Shown: in pieces, positions 44,764 through 53,986 of the stretch
How the letters are laid out: each line of letters starts with the position of its first letter
Position numbering within the stretch: position 1 is the stretch's first letter
Assembly (NCBI GenBank): GCA_965651905.1
Contig: CBFGUG010000007.1
Span: forward strand, 62,001-126,000
Direction: 5' to 3'
Length of the DNA stretch: 64,000 bases
DNA from: SZUA-265 sp965651905
GTDB taxonomy: Bacteria; Myxococcota_A; Polyangia; Polyangiales; Polyangiaceae
The notes under the pieces: generated by a model
Databases searched by the model: none
What the model was told of the DNA's origin: nothing
What the model saw: only the letters and a program-made list of their open reading frames with translations
Position numbers and translations under genes: made by a program

Positions 44764-45200
44764 GCTGAAGCGCAAGTGTGCTCGGCAGCGGCGTCGAGCC
44801 GCGCTTCGGAGCCCAATTGTGCTCGTGCGGGGGCTCGCAGAGAGCTAACACGCAGAAAAGCGCGTCGAGTCGGTCGGAGCGCGTGCGCAGCAGCAGAAAA
44901 GTGCCTCGGGCCGGGCGAACTCAGTTCAGCCGAGCGGAAAAGCGCTTGCGTTCGGTCGGGCGCGGTGACGACTAGCGCAACAGTGCCCTAGCGCGGTCAG
45001 CGTGAGTGTTCACCAGCACAACTATGCCCCGCGAAGTTGACGTGCGTCCTCACAGGCACAAATGTGCCCACACATGCTCCGTGGATGCCCGTGGGGGCGC
45101 AACTGCGCTCCCACACTCCCCGCACGAACGGCACCAGGCTCAAATGCTCCCCGCCGAAACGCGCCAACACTGGCCACAGGCTAAACCTGTCGGGCAAGTT
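44764..45200. repeat. Degenerate tandem array, 11 units with a 41-bp period
   Basis: A short core of the form (G/C)C-N-C-A-A-N-N-G-N-G-C-(C/T) recurs with its AA at 44774, 44815, 44856, 44897, 44938, 44979, 45020, 45060, 45101, 45142 and 45183: intervals of 41 bases except one of 40. Examples are GGCACAAATGTGCCC, GGGCGCAACTGCGCTCC, AGCGCAACAGTGCCC and AGCGGAAAAGCGCT. Many cores can form a 4-5 bp hairpin with an A-rich 4-6 base loop; the 26 or so bases between cores vary. The period is not a multiple of 3, so it is not a protein repeat. Confidence 0.75.
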
Positions 45201-45339
45201 CGCCAGAAGCCTCAAATTGGCCTGCTTGGGCGCAACATTCCTTCCGAATTTCGAACCAGCGCAAAGGGCGCTATCGGCGGGCTCATCGTTCAACACGTTC
45301 AGCGCGGATGAACGACACCTCGTTCATCCCGGCGAAGCG

Positions 45340-47175
45340 TCAGAACGACTGAACGCCACCCGTTCGACCCAGTACGATCGCGATTTCGGTGCGGTCAGGA
45401 AAGAGCACACCGGGTAGGAGCATCTGTGCGCCAGAGAAGACGTGGTTTCGACCACTCATGACGGGAACGATGTAACGACTGCCCGAGTCGAAGCCCGGCG
45501 TGTCTACGCACGGTAATTGCAACTTGCCATCGATGGACTCGCCGTATTCGTGGGTGCCCGTCAGGTGTACTTCGAGGCCGTCGTCATGGCGGACGTTGTC
45601 GATGACTTCGATGCGCCACCACGCTTGGTAGGCAGAAAGCGCCTGCATCGGGCTGAGCGGCGCCGACCAATAGCCTGGTGGGATTTCCCCGGGCCAGTCT
45701 GGCCAGGATGCGTCCCCATCGACCAAGCGGGTCAAAGGTGAACTACTGGCGATCCACTGCTCGACCGCAGCGATATTTTCCGCGGTGGCCGTGACGCCGT
45801 GCTCGAGTTCCGAAACGGGTTCGCTGTTGCGCGACGAGCGTTCGGTACAGTTCCAAGCGCTCGCGTCCGCAGCTTCGAGGGCGCTAGAATAAGCGCCCAA
45901 CACACGTGAGCCGCAGTGTTCGAAATCGAGTTCGTAGGTATGGCCGCCCGTCGTCAGCATTTCGATGGCCTCACCGCGCAACGTGCGCAGCACTCGCTCG
46001 GCGAGGTAGTCGGCGCCCGTACCCGAGCTGATGCCGCGCGCTTGGCCCGCGAGCTCCGTCACGAACGCGGCTGGAGCCGCGTGATACGCGTAGGACATTC
46101 GGTAACCTTTCGCCCACGGTCGCAGTTGATTGATGATTTCCCAGGGTTGAAACGGTTGTAGTTCACCCCTGTCTTGGGCTGCGAGCTTCTCCGTTATCTC
46201 GCCGAGTCCTGGGTCGGCAGGACGCAAATCCGTAAACGTCGTCAGCGGACCGCGATAGCTCGAGAGCACGTAGAGCTCATCTCCCAGGGGCGGAGCGACG
46301 TCGAGTTCGTCGTCGCCGTACCTGAGCGCAACCACGTCGGGGATCTCGCCGCGCAGTCGCTCGACGACGTGCAGCAGGCGAACCCCCTCCTCGTCTTCAC
46401 TCACCCGCACCACGGCCACGTGGTTCGCCAGTCGCGGCAAGTAACCGAGCCACTCTCGATGGTCAGCTGCATGTCGCGCCTCCACGATGGCGGTGGTGGT
46501 GCCCAGCGCAGGCCAGCCCAACTCCGGATCCAAGCGCACTCGGGGCGTGTCCACGCCGACGAGCACCTCCGCGCCGGCACCAAACTGGGCAAGAGTGTCC
46601 TCCCCCACCAGCAGCGCGACGTGTTGTCCCTGCAGCGTGTACCAACCATGAGCGACACGAGTGATCTCGAACTCCACCCACGCCGACCCCTCGCGAGCGG
46701 CTTGTCCCAACACCTCCCCCAGCGTTCCCTCGAACACGCTCTCGGCTTCACTCAGACCAACCTGCTCAGCCAACACCCGAGCTTCCTCGCGTCCATCGCG
46801 CCCCCACGCTGCGCACAGCTCGTCGCGGCTGACAGGTGAACGCTCCAAGAGTGCTGCCTCCTCGCTGATGTCGTCAGGATCGTCCACCTCGTCCGTGGGT
46901 TGCTCGTCGCTCTCGCTGGGCGACGGATCACTCGTTGACGACTCGGCGGCAGGCTGTACGTCGGGCTCCCCAGCGTCCCCTGACGTCGCGGTTGCGGCGT
47001 CCAAGCGAGGAGTCTCGAGCGACCGTGCGCCCGAGTCTCGCGCTGCCCCATGGTCGCCCGAGCGCCCAGCCGCTGCGTCCCCATGACGAGACATCGATGT
47101 CTCCACTTCGGTCGTCCCAGTACACCCAGCGACAATCAGCAGAACTATGAACCACACGCACTCGGCGTCGGACAT
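45340..47175 (-). CDS. Large lipoprotein of unknown function
   Basis: 611 aa. Signal peptide with lipobox IVAGC, then about 90 residues of Ser/Asp/Glu/Pro-rich linker, then a folded part without a family I recognise. Near residue 150 FEITRVAHGWYTLQGQHVAL and GAGAEVLVGVDTPRVRL look like an OB-type beta region. The C-terminal part has Cys pairs (EHCGSRV, AWNCTERS, LQLPCVDTPGFDSG) and WRIEVIDNVRHDD. Probably surface-exposed. It is alone on its strand, with the repeat array at its 3' side. Confidence 0.7.
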   Translation of the reverse strand: MSDAECVWFIVLLIVAGCTGTTEVETSMSRHGDAAAGRSGDHGAARDSGARSLETPRLDAATATSGDAGEPDVQPAAESSTSDPSPSESDEQPTDEVDDPDDISEEAALLERSPVSRDELCAAWGRDGREEARVLAEQVGLSEAESVFEGTLGEVLGQAAREGSAWVEFEITRVAHGWYTLQGQHVALLVGEDTLAQFGAGAEVLVGVDTPRVRLDPELGWPALGTTTAIVEARHAADHREWLGYLPRLANHVAVVRVSEDEEGVRLLHVVERLRGEIPDVVALRYGDDELDVAPPLGDELYVLSSYRGPLTTFTDLRPADPGLGEITEKLAAQDRGELQPFQPWEIINQLRPWAKGYRMSYAYHAAPAAFVTELAGQARGISSGTGADYLAERVLRTLRGEAIEMLTTGGHTYELDFEHCGSRVLGAYSSALEAADASAWNCTERSSRNSEPVSELEHGVTATAENIAAVEQWIASSSPLTRLVDGDASWPDWPGEIPPGYWSAPLSPMQALSAYQAWWRIEVIDNVRHDDGLEVHLTGTHEYGESIDGKLQLPCVDTPGFDSGSRYIVPVMSGRNHVFSGAQMLLPGVLFPDRTEIAIVLGRTGGVQSF

Positions 47176-47621
47176 ACGGGGCCGGCCCTCACGTCTCGAC
47201 GAGGAGTGACGCGCGTGGCGCCTGATACTCTGTTTAGCACGGAAAACGATAGGGGTCTGGCGAGTATCGGCTTCTCAGGCCAGCACGACAAGTGGGGCGT
47301 GCAAGAGGCGATCGATCGCTTCGACACGCCGTGGCGACGCGAACCAATCTGGCACGTCCAAACACGTCAGATCACGGCGTTCTGGACGGCGCAGCGGCAC
47401 TTGCTAAGTCGTCTACGTACGACTATCGCCACGGAGCGGCTTCGGCTGTCGGGGGGTGGCACAGTGGTCCGCCGCAAGTCGCCGGGCGGCTCATACAGAA
47501 CGTACGTTAACCCCAAAACCAACGCGACAAAGAGCAGCGACTCGCGCAGGAGTGCGCCTGGCGGGGGTTCCGCAACGGCGGCTGCGCAGCGGGCGGAACG
47601 CGCGGACGTTTGCCACGCGTT
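47176..47621. other. gene-free interval, one doubtful plus-strand frame
   Basis: About 445 bases. A plus-strand frame runs through it from 47050 to 47712, but its ends lie antisense to the two neighbouring genes and it shows no motif. I leave it uncalled. The promoter of the 611-aa lipoprotein should lie at 47176-47300. Confidence 0.35.
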
Positions 47622-48191
47622 CTACAACATGGAGAAGCGTATCGACTTGGTCGTGTACCCACTGCCGGCGTCTCCCGCCGTGTTGTATAGTCGAGCTGAG
47701 ACCGCAAAGTGATAGTCATTGCCATCGGGCATTGCAAACTCCACTTCGGGGTGAACCGCTATCCCACAGGAAGAACCATTCCAATTCCCCCAACTGCTCT
47801 TTGAACCAAGGTAGGTCCAGGAGCCGCCCCCGTTATTTCGCCAGAGATAAACCATGATGCGGGACTTTTCGCAGTTTGACGACGTGAGCGTGAAGTTCGG
47901 ACCTATGCGAAGTCGGTAGGCGAACCCGCCAACGAACTGTAATTCATAGTCATTGATGTCGACGAAGTACCCGTCGTTGCAGCTTCCACTGCCGTATGAG
48001 CTGGGGGTCGTAAAACCCGGCGCCCAAGTCTCGTCCACTGTGACATTCGGGGCTGCATCGCGACATGCGTTGCTGCTGTTGAGGGCCTGCTCCAACTGCT
48101 CGAACTCTTCGTCCAGTGGCTCTTCCGCGGCGCCACACCCCATCGAAACTGACGCCGTCAGTAGGGCAACCATTAGGTTGACGTTCCTCAT
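47622..48191 (-). CDS. Small secreted lipoprotein with beta-sandwich-like body
   Basis: 189 aa from ATG 48191, which has AAGGAGAG just upstream. Lipobox SVSMGC, an acidic segment (EEPLDEEFEQLEQAL), then a Gly/Asn/Ser/Trp-rich body with three Cys pairs (NACRDAAP, GSCNDGYF, SSNCEKSR, SSCGIAVHP), e.g. RNNGGGSWTYLGSKSSWGNW. Composition and Cys spacing suggest a secreted beta domain. Its upstream region (48290-48330) is AT-rich, unlike the surroundings, and probably contains its promoter. Function unknown. Confidence 0.75.
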   Translation of the reverse strand: MRNVNLMVALLTASVSMGCGAAEEPLDEEFEQLEQALNSSNACRDAAPNVTVDETWAPGFTTPSSYGSGSCNDGYFVDINDYELQFVGGFAYRLRIGPNFTLTSSNCEKSRIMVYLWRNNGGGSWTYLGSKSSWGNWNGSSCGIAVHPEVEFAMPDGNDYHFAVSARLYNTAGDAGSGYTTKSIRFSML

Positions 48192-49099
48192 GTTTCTCTC
48201 CTTGTATGTTGTCGGAGGAACTGAGCGCTGTAGTTCCGCGTGCACGTGCCCCCCGAACGTGTTGAGCAGTCAATTAGCGAACCAACAATCGAGTGTCAAT
48301 TATAAAATTGGTCATAGTATAGGGGGGCAAAACGCCTCGCGGAGCCGGAAGCTCCTCGGCCTGTTTGTGGTTTTCAGTTGCCGACTGGGGGGATAAGCGA
48401 CCTAGTTCTACTGCCAGAAATTCTGCTGGAGCGACGTACGCAGGTCCCGGCTTTTGCCTGTGTTTTGGCTGCGTTACGGTGCTCACGTACAGCAGTACGC
48501 TCCGCTCCGTTACTCGCCGAAAACTGCGGCAGAACCGGGCATTGCGCACGGGCGTTCTAACGTCTCTGGCAGTAGTGCTAGGGGTCTTCGGCGCGTTGTC
48601 TGGCCTTGTCCAGGCTTCTTCCGGGACTACCGCAGCGTGCGCGGCCGCAGCCTTCGGCGCGCCCCGACGTTTGGCCTTGGCGACACTCTGCGGCGCTACG
48701 GCGGGAGCGGATCCGTGCTCTTGCGCTTCCTCCAGTTCCAACGGAGGCGCTTACTCGATCGGAACGACGACTGCGTCCGGCGTTTCGCTGGCGCGCGTTC
48801 GTCGCTTCGTCGCTGACCTGGACGGTGATGCTTCGCGGGCTGGGCTAGGTCGCAAGAGCAACAGGCTAGCGCCGATCACGAGGAGGGCCAGCGCCGCCAT
48901 CGTAAGCTCGCGTCGCGTAACCTGCTAGAATGATTAGCTGTCTAAATACAGCTAGCCAACGGCAGGCGCCACTGAACCTGCCGCTCGGCCTCCCCCGAGC
49001 AGTTCGAACGACGGGTCATGGAAGTAGGCTCTCCGGACCCTGCCGTTGGGGGCCCGCCAAGGCTAGCGCCTAGTGGACTGCCAGGACTACTGGATCCAA
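48192..49099. other. Long interval without a confident gene
   Basis: About 900 bases. Near 48290-48330 is an AT-rich promoter-like stretch for the small secreted lipoprotein. Frames on both strands between 48274 and 48928 overlap each other; one minus-strand frame, 48751-48900 (49 codons), starts with a hydrophobic helix MAALALLVIGASLLLLRPSP and could be a small membrane protein. An imperfect inverted repeat around GTAC-AGCA-GTAC lies near 48491. I find no transposase. Confidence 0.35.
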
Positions 49100-49693
49100 A
49101 TGGAACGATGGCCCCCCACCTCTTTGGCGCTCTTCACGATAGCCACCCTGGCGTGTTCGTGCGATTCAGCTGAGCGCGACGTCCCCGAGCGGACGTCGCG
49201 CTCGACGCCTGTTTCGACCGAGACTGCAGTGACCCGTGATCCGGCGAAACCCGTGGCCAGCGTGAGCGCGCTAGAGCAACGCACGGCAGCTCTGGAAGAA
49301 GCCGCCACACTCGACGCAAAGTTGAACATCGGTAGCTCCTGCGAGGTGCGGCCGAGCCACCCGTGGACGCTTCGTATCCTGCCGACTAATCGGCGCAAGG
49401 AAACACTTCAACGGATCCTCAGCGCGTTCGGCGAGCAAGCTGCCTGGTGCCGCGACGACGGTTGGCTCGAACTCACGTCGACCACCGCCAAGTTGCGCGA
49501 ACTCTACGGAACCGAGGTCGGTTTTCGATGCGTCGAAGGTATGGGTAACTCGTCGGACTCAGCTGCCTTCTTTCTCGATCTGAAGTCCAGCTCGCCGCCT
49601 GCGTCGCTTCGTCGTTGGATTCGGAAGACCGTGGCCAACGACGACCCCAAGGCGGCGCTAGTCGAGGTCGGCGGAAAGCCGTGCGAGCGCTGA
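49100..49693 (+). CDS. Small lipoprotein of unknown function
   Basis: 197 aa from ATG 49100 (the frame opens at 49073). The signal peptide ends in TLACSC, followed by a Thr/Ser-rich linker, then a small domain with Cys in GSSCEVRPSHPWTLRILP, AAWCRDDGWLEL and GFRCVEGMGN, and a final GGKPCER. Four Cys in the domain suggest disulfides. No family recognised and no operon partner. Confidence 0.65.
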   Translation: MERWPPTSLALFTIATLACSCDSAERDVPERTSRSTPVSTETAVTRDPAKPVASVSALEQRTAALEEAATLDAKLNIGSSCEVRPSHPWTLRILPTNRRKETLQRILSAFGEQAAWCRDDGWLELTSTTAKLRELYGTEVGFRCVEGMGNSSDSAAFFLDLKSSSPPASLRRWIRKTVANDDPKAALVEVGGKPCER

Positions 49694-49703
49694 CGAGGAG
49701 CTC

Positions 49704-49907
49704 GTGCCTGACGAAACAACGAGGAGTGATGGGAACGCGCCAGCGTCAACGAACCTCGACGAGCAGTGGTCTCCACGTGAACTGGTGCTCGGTGAACAGC
49801 CCGGCGTAGCGCCGCAGTACAGATCATCGGACGACGGATCGACGCATCTTCCCTCTGTCTCCGTCGAGCTGCGCTCGCCCGCGTCGTCAGGGGCGTCCGT
49901 CTCGTAG
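49704..49907 (+). CDS. Possible small acidic protein
   Basis: A 67-codon frame starting at GTG 49704, ten bases after the preceding stop, with GAGGAG a few bases upstream. The product (VPDETTRSDGNAPAST, EQWSPRELVLGEQPG) is hydrophilic and shows no motif. A minus-strand frame covers the same bases, so the call is weak. Confidence 0.3.
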   Translation: MPDETTRSDGNAPASTNLDEQWSPRELVLGEQPGVAPQYRSSDDGSTHLPSVSVELRSPASSGASVS

Positions 49908-50171
49908 CGACGCTCAACCAAGCGAAGCGCTCGAAGACCCATCACCGCAGGACGCAAGCGGTACCAGCTGCAGCGTTGTGTCCGCGCGACGGCAGCCGTC
50001 TCGGCCCGATTTCACGTTGGCGGCGTTACTCGCACTCGCCGTCTGCGGACACCGTGCGAGGCGACGGGAGGTCCGTCACTCACGTCGCCGTCCAAACGCC
50101 AGTGCCGGGCCCTGCCGTCCTAGCTAGCCGACCCGCAGGCTGAAGGCGACATCGATCTGACTCATCGTCAG
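49908..50171. other. gene-free interval, nothing recognised
   Basis: About 260 bases between the lipoprotein region and the 3' end of the winged-helix regulator. No gene, no clear terminator. Confidence 0.3.
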
Positions 50172-50522
50172 CTATTCCAACGAGGACTGCGCGCGAAGCC
50201 GGCGCAAGGCTGACTTGCCGAGCAACATCTCGAGCAGCCCGCCGATCGTTCGCTCGCTTTCCAGCGGATGGCGCAGCCGCGCGGAAAGCTCAATTTGGTA
50301 GCGGTTGCGGCGCCCTTCCCGCGTGCGATGCACGACGCCGGCCTCTTCGAGTTCGCTGACGATTCTGTGCACCGCGCGCTCAGTGATGCCCACTTGCTCG
50401 GCCACGTCCCGCAATCGAGTTCCTGAATCTCTCGCGAGGCAAACGAGCACGTGCGCGTGATTGCTCAAGAACGTCCACGATCCGGACGCCTTGCCGAGAA
50501 TGCTGGCATTGGCGGAATTCAC
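50172..50522 (-). CDS. Winged-helix transcriptional regulator (MarR/ArsR-like)
   Basis: 116 aa, GTG start. Winged helix: NHAHVLVCLARDSGTRLRDV, recognition segment VAEQVGITERAVHRIVSELE, wing EAGVVHRTREGRRNRYQIEL. The C-terminal 25 residues form a short helix (GGLLEMLLGKSALRRLRAQS) perhaps for dimerisation. No Cys-based metal site is seen. It is divergent from the exporter operon, and a perfect 8-bp inverted repeat lies in the 69-base gap, so it most likely controls that operon and itself. Confidence 0.85.
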   Translation of the reverse strand: MNSANASILGKASGSWTFLSNHAHVLVCLARDSGTRLRDVAEQVGITERAVHRIVSELEEAGVVHRTREGRRNRYQIELSARLRHPLESERTIGGLLEMLLGKSALRRLRAQSSLE

Positions 50523-50556
50523 ACGCGATCTCCTTGCATCTCAATAGCACCGCATT

Positions 50557-50576
50557 ACATGAATCACAATTCATGT
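50557..50576. promoter_or_regulatory. Palindromic operator candidate
   Basis: ACATGAAT-CACA-ATTCATGT: perfect 8-bp arms around a 4-base spacer, located between the winged-helix regulator (start 50522) and the exporter gene (start 50592). A further half-site-like TTCATGA follows at 50584. Size and symmetry fit a dimeric winged-helix repressor site. Confidence 0.6.
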
Positions 50577-50591
50577 TTATGGGTTCATGAT

Positions 50592-52673
50592 ATGAGTAGC
50601 AAGGCCGCACGAGTCAATCCGAAATCTGACCAACCGACGGAGACTGGCACGCTGGTCCGAGCCGTGGGGGTCGCCCTGGGCCTCTTGGAGCGTACGGGAG
50701 ACTTCGACGTGCGTCGCCTCCTCGCCGAGGGCGAGATTCGTCCGGAATCGCTCCTTCGTGAACTCACCCGCTCGAGCGACGTCATCGCGCGAAAGCGGCG
50801 TGTGCCCCTGGAGCAACTCATCGAGGCAGCCGCGACCAACGGCGTCGTGTTGGCCCAGGTGCCCGCTGGCTGGTTGGTTCTGCACGGGCGCCGCGGCAAG
50901 TGGGTCACCGCCTCGGGGGAGCGCTCCATCGGTTTGACCCCAAAGCGCCTACGCAGCGTCGGAGTGGCGGACGAACAAGACGTCGTGCTGCTCGAGCCCC
51001 GCCTGGGGCTCGAGTCCCTTCGTCGTGAGGACGGGCAAAAGAGTCCGTGGGGTCGCCTCCGCAGTCTGCTGCGTTTGGAGGCCGCCGAAGTGCGCGCCAT
51101 CATCGCCTACGGCATCGTGCTAGGCGGACTGTCGCTAGCCGTCCCGATCGCCGTCCAGGTGCTCGTCAACACCATCGCGCTGGGTTCGCTGCTGCAACCG
51201 CTCGTCGTGCTCTCGGTGTTGCTGTTCGGTACGTTGCTCCTCGCCGGCTCGCTGCAGCTGTTGCAGTGGTACGCAACCGAAGTCGTGCAGCGCAAGTTGT
51301 TCGTCCGCGTCGCAGAGGACTTCGCGCGCCGCTTACCAACCGTTCGCTATTCGGTGCACGAAACGCGTGATGTACGGGAAGCGGTCAATCGCTTTTTCGA
51401 AGCAGCAAGCCTCCAGAAATCCGTAGGGACACTCCTGCTGGATGGGCTCGCATTGGCGTTGATGACGCTGACGGGAATGCTGCTTCTAGCCTTTTATCAT
51501 CCCGCACTTCTGGCGTTTTCGCTGGTTCTGTCGCTGGGTTTGGCGCTCGTGATCCTCCTCGGATACGGGTCTGTCAGAACCGCTGTCGAGGAGAGCAAAG
51601 CCAAGTACGAACTGGCGGCCTGGCTCGAGAACGTCGCCGCGCGTCCGACGCTGTTCCATCGCCGCGAGGCCGCCACCCTCGCGACGATCACCGCCGACAA
51701 GCTCACCCGCGACTATCTCGAGCAGCGGCGCAAACACTACGCTCGGGTGCTCCGTCAGTTGAGCGCTGGTCTCGGCATCCAAATCGTGGCGATGGTCGCG
51801 CTGCTCGGTCTCGGTGGCGCTTTGGTGATCGAAGGTGAACTGACCCTGGGTCAGTTGGTTGCCGCGGAACTGGTCGTCGGTCGCGTGGCGAGTGGGTTCG
51901 CCAAACTCGGAAAGCACTTCGAGAGGTTCTACGATCTGATGGCCAGCCTCGACAAACTCGGTGGCGTCCTAGATCTAGCCACGGACCCACCGCCGCTACC
52001 GCCTGCGTTCGAGCGCCCGAGAGTAGTGCTCGATCAAGTCGTCGTCGGCGCGCGCGATGTACCGTGCCAGGCTCTGACCACCACCTGCATTCCGGGTCGG
52101 CACGTCTGGGTCAGCGGCGGTGACGCCGGGCAACGCGATGAGTTGTTTGAGGTGATCGCCGGACTCCGGCCTCCCTCGAGCGGAAGCATCGAACTGTTCG
52201 ACACCTCGAGCGAGGCGCGCACGACGAGTCAGAACGAGCTGAAGGCGCACTCGCTGTTGTTGCGGGCTGGCGAAATCGTCGACGGCACGGTCGCCGACAA
52301 CCTACGTTTGTTGTGCCCGACGGCGACAGAGAGTGAGTTGAGAAGCGCGCTGGCGGCGGTGGGCTTGTCGCGCACCGTGGATAGATTGCCCCGAGGCCTC
52401 GATACGCCGTTGTTGATGTCGGGAGCACCACTGACACGCCAGCAAGCCGCACGGCTTTGCCTGGCTCGCTTGCACCTGGTTCGGCCAACCGTGGTGGCAC
52501 TCGACGACATCATCGACGACGCAGACTTCGACCGAACTGAAAAAGAACGGGTCTTGAATTGGGTGCTCAGTGACGACGCGCCGTGGACGGCATTGGTCAC
52601 GAGCGGAGACAGCGCCGTGCGACAGCGCTGCGGCGCAGAGCTTTCATTGTACGGAAAGGAGGTCGCCGCGTGA
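50592..52673 (+). CDS. ABC-type exporter subunit with degenerate ATPase domain
   Basis: 693 aa from ATG 50592. N-terminal region of about 150 aa resembles a C39-like domain without catalytic Cys (LIEAAATNGVVLAQVPAGWL). The type I exporter transmembrane domain follows (IIAYGIVLGGLSLAVPIAVQ, LLQPLVVLSVLLFGTLLLAG, ALALMTLTGMLLLAFYHPAL, MVALLGLGGALVIEGELTLG). The nucleotide-binding domain keeps its layout but not its key residues. Walker A reads SGGDAGQRDE (no GK[ST]), the Q-loop position has LLLRAG, the signature is MSGAPLTRQQA instead of LSGGQ, Walker B is VVALDDI without the catalytic Glu, and the H-loop His is missing (ALVTSGDS). First gene of an ABC-HlyD-TolC operon. ATP hydrolysis is doubtful. 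Confidence 0.85.
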   Translation: MSSKAARVNPKSDQPTETGTLVRAVGVALGLLERTGDFDVRRLLAEGEIRPESLLRELTRSSDVIARKRRVPLEQLIEAAATNGVVLAQVPAGWLVLHGRRGKWVTASGERSIGLTPKRLRSVGVADEQDVVLLEPRLGLESLRREDGQKSPWGRLRSLLRLEAAEVRAIIAYGIVLGGLSLAVPIAVQVLVNTIALGSLLQPLVVLSVLLFGTLLLAGSLQLLQWYATEVVQRKLFVRVAEDFARRLPTVRYSVHETRDVREAVNRFFEAASLQKSVGTLLLDGLALALMTLTGMLLLAFYHPALLAFSLVLSLGLALVILLGYGSVRTAVEESKAKYELAAWLENVAARPTLFHRREAATLATITADKLTRDYLEQRRKHYARVLRQLSAGLGIQIVAMVALLGLGGALVIEGELTLGQLVAAELVVGRVASGFAKLGKHFERFYDLMASLDKLGGVLDLATDPPPLPPAFERPRVVLDQVVVGARDVPCQALTTTCIPGRHVWVSGGDAGQRDELFEVIAGLRPPSSGSIELFDTSSEARTTSQNELKAHSLLLRAGEIVDGTVADNLRLLCPTATESELRSALAAVGLSRTVDRLPRGLDTPLLMSGAPLTRQQAARLCLARLHLVRPTVVALDDIIDDADFDRTEKERVLNWVLSDDAPWTALVTSGDSAVRQRCGAELSLYGKEVAA

Positions 52674-53986
52674 CGATGAGCGGAGTCGAAATACCGACCA
52701 GCGCACTCGGTTCAGTTGGGCGCTTTCGGGCTGTACGGGCGCTGGCCTGGCTGTTGATGTTGAGCCTCGTCGCTGCACCGTTCGTGCTGGTATTCACCCC
52801 TTGGCAGCAGTCTGTGCACGGAGCTGGGCGCGTCATCGCCTATGCCCCGCTGGAGCGTCGCCAAGCCGTCGAGGCTCCCATCGAAGGCCGAGTGGTGCAC
52901 TGGTACGTGCAGGAAGGGGATACGGTCGCCGCCGGGGACCCGATCGCCGACCTGGCGGACAACGATCCAGACATCTTGGATCGGATGCGCCGCGAGCGAG
53001 ACGCAGCTCGCGCCCAAGTCGACGCCATCGCGCTCTCGATCAGCCTGACGGAAGCTCGCATCGCGTCGTTGCGAGCCGCTCGCGAAGCTGCTGTCGTCAA
53101 CGCCGAACAGCGTGTACTCAAAGCCAGCAGTGCCATCGATGCAGCGGAGAGAGCCGTGGACGCCGCAGAGGCGACGCTGACGACTGCCGAACTCAACCTG
53201 GACCGTCAGCGCAGCTTGCACGAAAAAGGGCTCAACTCCGAGCGGGAGTATGAGCTCTCGCTTCTGGAGGCCGAACGCGCCCGTACGGAACTCGACCGAG
53301 CTCGCGCGTCTCTGACGATGGCCGAAGCCGAGGTTCGAGCATTGAGCGCATCACGTGGCAACGTCGCGTCGACGAACGACGCCGACATCGAGTCGACGCG
53401 CGCCACCCTCGAAAAACTCAAAGGTGACCAGGCCAAAGCGGTCACGGAGTTGACGCAGGTGGAAGTCAAGCTGGCGAGGCAGGAACAAATGCAAGTGGTC
53501 GCCCCACGTGCGGGAGTGATCTTGCGCTTGCTCGCCAAACAAGGGTCGGAAATGGTCAAGTCTGGCGACCCGTTGGTGCAACTGGTCCCCAACGCGCGAG
53601 CGCGCGCGGTCGAACTGTACGTCGGTGGCAACGACACACCATTGATCGAAAGCGGGCGCGAAGTCCGGATTCAGTTCGAAGGCTGGCCAGCGGTGCAGTT
53701 CGTCGGCTGGCCTTCTGCAGCGGTTGGCACCTTCGGCGGACAGGTCGCTTTCGTCGACGCTCACGGCGACTTGGACGGCCGCTTCCGAGTGGTGGTACTA
53801 CCCAACGAAGGTGAACACTGGCCGGATGAGCGCTACCTACGCCAAGGAGTGAGAGCCAACGGCTGGATACTGCTCGACGAAGTGAGCATCGGGTTCGAAC
53901 TGTGGCGCCAATTCAACGGGTTCCCCCCCGCCCTGATGTCTCAACAAAAGGAAGACGCCGCCCATGCCGACGAGGTCGCCAAGTGA
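52670..53986 (+). CDS. HlyD-family membrane fusion protein
   Basis: 438 aa. GTG 52670 overlaps the stop of the exporter gene (GTGA) and has AAGGAGG seven bases upstream, which decides the start. One N-terminal transmembrane helix (LLMLSLVAAPFVLVFTPW), a lipoyl-like half (VEAPIEGRVVHWYVQEGDTV), a long coiled-coil hairpin of about 170 residues, the second lipoyl half (QVVAPRAGVILRLLAKQGSE) and a beta-barrel part (RIQFEGWPAVQFVGWP) follow in order. It would bridge the inner-membrane exporter and the outer-membrane channel in a type I secretion complex. Confidence 0.92.
   Translation: MTMSGVEIPTSALGSVGRFRAVRALAWLLMLSLVAAPFVLVFTPWQQSVHGAGRVIAYAPLERRQAVEAPIEGRVVHWYVQEGDTVAAGDPIADLADNDPDILDRMRRERDAARAQVDAIALSISLTEARIASLRAAREAAVVNAEQRVLKASSAIDAAERAVDAAEATLTTAELNLDRQRSLHEKGLNSEREYELSLLEAERARTELDRARASLTMAEAEVRALSASRGNVASTNDADIESTRATLEKLKGDQAKAVTELTQVEVKLARQEQMQVVAPRAGVILRLLAKQGSEMVKSGDPLVQLVPNARARAVELYVGGNDTPLIESGREVRIQFEGWPAVQFVGWPSAAVGTFGGQVAFVDAHGDLDGRFRVVVLPNEGEHWPDERYLRQGVRANGWILLDEVSIGFELWRQFNGFPPALMSQQKEDAAHADEVAK

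Noticed and set aside
44764..45200. The 41-bp periodic array read as a CRISPR
   Set aside because: The shared core is only about 9-15 bases and varies from unit to unit, and no cas gene is in the window. CRISPR repeats would be longer and nearly identical.
47050..47712. Plus-strand frame of 220 codons
   Set aside because: Both ends lie antisense to supported lipoprotein genes, and the product has no signal peptide, motif or ribosome binding site that I can defend.
48274..48928. Overlapping frames on both strands read as a transposase or insertion sequence
   Set aside because: No DDE or HUH motif, no terminal inverted repeats and no target duplication could be found.
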